Shown here: positions 61,527-64,000 of the stretch, piece after piece
Layout of the letters: each line of letters starts with the position of its first letter
How positions within the stretch are numbered: position 1 is the stretch's first letter
Assembly (NCBI GenBank): GCA_021613535.1
Contig: CP075497.1
Span: 3,844,001 to 3,908,000, forward strand
Length of the DNA: 64,000 bases
Direction: 5' to 3'
From: Adineta vaga
Lineage: Eukaryota > Rotifera
The notes under the pieces: model-generated
Told to the model about the DNA's origin: nothing
What the model saw: the letters and a program-made list of their open reading frames with translations, nothing else
Database searches by the model: none
Translations under genes and position numbers: made by a program

Positions 61527-63389
61527 ATGCAATTATGTGGATGTTTACCGGTTGGAAATGGTGCACGAAATGAAGAGAAACAATCGAATATAAAACAACC
61601 GATAAAGAGATATTCTCTCAAACATGGTATGTAGAAAATCATTGCCTTTTTTCATTGGAAATTTTCATTTATTCTTTGTAGATGTATCAATCAATGGTGG
61701 CAGTTCATCAGGAGAAATTAAGTAAGAACGAAATTGGTTATTTTAGAAATTGAATAAAACTTTCCGTTTAATTGTAGAATTCGAAAAGAACGAACTAAAT
61801 CGAATACAAGTGCAATGACTGAATCAGGCACAAAACGATAGTAAGTAGTTGCAACGAAAAAGTCGAATTCCGTTCTTTATGATTCAATCAAGAAATTATT
61901 TTTATATAGTTGTCTACATTGATCTTTCTAAGTAAGCGAATATTCTCTTTTCGTAGATGTTTTTGTGCCGTAAGCCTTCTTATGCATATAATTTCTTTTG
62001 CGCTTTGATTTGATGAATTTATTATGGTTAATCTCTTGAGATTTGATCTATTTTTGTTTTCATTTAGTGTATTGAAAAAACAATCTTCATCAGCTTCAGT
62101 TAATAAAGTTGATAATCATTATCATCATTCACAAAAAGATCTCTCGGAGAAACGAATAGCGTAAATGAATGATTACAAGAAAAAATATTGTGTTTAGATT
62201 TTCTTTTTTGTTTCAGTGCATATGTCAATGAAAGTGAAAATGAACAACGAAATTTTCTTAAATTAAATAAAGAAAAACGACGGTAAATCTCTTTGTTTCC
62301 ATTGCAATAAATTCTGATTCTCGTTTTAGATCAATCCATGAATTACAGTTTCATCAAACTATTTTTAGTGAAAAAAAACGTGCAAAGTACGAAGAATATA
62401 GACTCTGTTCGTTTTGTTTTCATTTCCGAGTTTTTAAGAAGTTCACCGGACGTTAATCAATTTATGGGAGGAAACACATCACACGAAAATACAACATGTG
62501 ATGAAAATGAGAATCCCGATTGTTCTCGACATAAAAGATCAGCTGTACGTCGTCGAAAGTAAGTTGGATTCTGTATGTAATATACATATATATATATATA
62601 TTGATTCATTGAATTTAGACGAAGTAAATCTCCTCGAAAACAAATGCCATCAGAAATATTAGATGCAATCAAGTATGAAAGATATATATTTTTCATAGGA
62701 TATTTTCATTATTTCTTGTTTTAATAGATTTGAGCTCGTAGAACCCAATGGTTTAGATGAAAATCAGCTCAAAGATATTCCCTATGAAAATATCAAGTAA
62801 GAATAATTGTTTATTACAATAAATTATCTGACTTATTTTTCTCTTCTACTTGGTAATCAAGAACAACCTCTCAACCATTTCGTATTAGTCTTTCACCACA
62901 TGCTGCTCGGCGACGACGTTCTTCTCCATTTAATCGTGCAGGGTATGTCATTGATTCACTAGATCTGATTCTATCTATTGTATTCTTCTAATTATCATAG
63001 AGATGTAGTTCATAATGCATCTAGTAATATGTTACCTTATCGAACACAACCTGCCGTTGTGTGTGTTGCTCAAGTTAAATCGACAGTAAGAAATCGATCA
63101 TTCTCTTTCGTTAAATTTTCTTGTTCTTTTCTTTTCTTTTCTTAGAAAATTATTAGTATTACTCGCACAACAGATAACTGTATGTATTGAAAAGAGTGTA
63201 TGATTTAAATGAATTTGTTTTCTTTCTTTTCTTTAGAAAACGAAAATAATTCGATTGTTTTTCGATGAATTATTCCAATTGTTTTCTTATCTTCGTTCAG
63301 ATTTTCTAAGTAGACGTTTCTTTTGTTGTACAATCTTTATCTATCTGATTGTTCTTCTTATTTTTTTCTGTGGTTTATTTGTCAGATAA
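61527..63389 (+). CDS. unrecognised basic protein with C-terminal membrane anchor
   Basis: Twelve small exons: 61527-61626, 61682-61721, 61778-61840, 62068-62160, 62217-62282, 62330-62386, 62439-62558, 62619-62672, 62728-62796, 62862-62942, 63001-63085 and 63237-63389. All phases agree (326 residues). The N-terminus MQLCGCLPVGNG has a cysteine pair that could be acylated. The middle is strongly basic with several nuclear-localisation-like clusters (KRSAVRRRKRRSKSPRK, ARRRRSSPFNRAG). The last 23 residues form one hydrophobic helix (FFCCTIFIYLIVLLIFFCGL) preceded by SRR and followed by only FVR. This is a tail-anchored layout; basic NLS clusters plus a terminal anchor would suit the inner nuclear membrane, but that is inference. 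A further possible exon (63146-63179) would create a stop and was left out. No orthologue recognised. Confidence 0.68.
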
Positions 63390-64000
63390 TAGAAATACAA
63401 TGAATAATATTCTTCCTTATATTTATAACTTTCATCGATACTATCGAACGAAGAAAACGACATGATGAATACTTGAGGAAGTTGACTATTGTTCAACAAA
63501 AGAAAAAAAGAACATGATTGACAAGGATGTTTTGAAAATATCAATAAATGTATGTATTGATCGATCAATCAGAATATTAGCGAACAAATTGTTCGATTAC
63601 GATCAGATCTATTCTAATCTCTTGAGATAGTATACAATTTTTATGTATTAAAGAAATGAATTATTCCTCTGATAATTATAAAGTATACATTTTCATTAAA
63701 GAAGTATTTGATTGATCAATGATTTTATTCAATCAATGAACAAGACATCTTTTTGTCATGATTTAAAATAATCAATTTTTTTTTCTACAGAATATCATTT
63801 CATTTACCTTCAATGAAAGCCGAGCAGACTGCATTCAAAGGTGATAAGAAACATATACTTGAACTCTTGAGAATAATAGAACAGAAAAACTTATCATCAC
63901 TTCTTTCATATGACTCTTCAACAAAAAAAAAGATATCATTGAACACATCGATCTCAATGTATTAATATTGTCTCACAAATGAAAATTCAATTCTTTGAAA
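63390..64000. other. right-end region, no gene seen
   Basis: AT-rich DNA after the tail-anchored gene. No exon with family character was found, though the window ends here and a gene could begin beyond it. Confidence 0.5.

Noticed and set aside
63146-63179. Possible 34-nt exon in the tail-anchored gene
   Set aside because: Including it creates a TAA at the next junction; skipping it keeps the frame.
1-64000. Prokaryotic systems (operons with ribosome binding sites, CRISPR, insertion sequences)
   Set aside because: Pervasive spliceosomal introns, animal orthologues and an intron-containing tRNA show a eukaryotic chromosome; no CRISPR-like spaced repeats were seen.

Overview
This is a compact, AT-rich eukaryotic nuclear window, most likely from a bdelloid rotifer (Rotaria/Adineta-like). 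The evidence is: animal orthologues split by very short introns (mostly about 45-80 bp, GT-AG); an ADP-ribosyltransferase/TPR protein of a type I associate with bdelloids; C-rich CCCACA-type tracts, the complement of the TGTGGG repeat reported for bdelloid telomeres; and pyrimidine-rich AG acceptors just upstream of many start codons, as expected with the spliced-leader trans-splicing known in this group. No database search was possible, so the taxon is an inference. Exon borders were built by hand from splice consensus, reading phase and family conservation; every multi-exon model given closes in frame.

Region 1 (1-17.2 kb) is gene-poor and decayed. It holds CG-rich short inverted repeats, an orphan first exon, telomere-like tracts, one intact intronless SAM-dependent methyltransferase, a 150-bp-armed foldback repeat, a second weaker foldback, a glycosyltransferase-like pseudogene with an in-frame stop and a frameshift, a hAT-like transposase relic, and a minus-strand ART-TPR gene.

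Region 2 (17.2-24.5 kb) is a tight string of five plus-strand housekeeping genes: PPP1R7/SDS22, SFT2D (Golgi traffic), UVRAG (Vps34 complex), TIMM13 (mitochondrial import) and an AEBP2-like PRC2 accessory factor. Four intergenic gaps are 493, 214, 247 and 145 bp, so a polycistronic unit is possible. A 3-kb gap and a P2X receptor gene follow.

Region 3 (29.6-49 kb) is dominated by chromatin genes. A minus-strand ANKUB1-like gene and an intron-containing tRNA-Leu(CAA) lead to the most notable locus: a KMT2C/KMT2D (MLL3/4) orthologue that appears as two tandem same-strand genes. The upstream one carries the PHD fingers (Lpt/Cmi-like, 43.5-39.3 kb) and the downstream one carries ePHD-FYRN-FYRC-SET (Trr-like, 38.8-32.8 kb), with about 0.54 kb of non-coding sequence between. 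A divergent ZMYND8-like PHD-bromo-PWWP reader lies on the other side. The layout resembles the Lpt/trr split known in Drosophila, but here the halves are still adjacent.

Region 4 (49-64 kb) holds a calexcitin-like EF-hand gene, a 3-kb gap, an unrecognised ankyrin-repeat gene, KATNB1 (katanin p80) and an unrecognised basic protein with a C-terminal membrane anchor.
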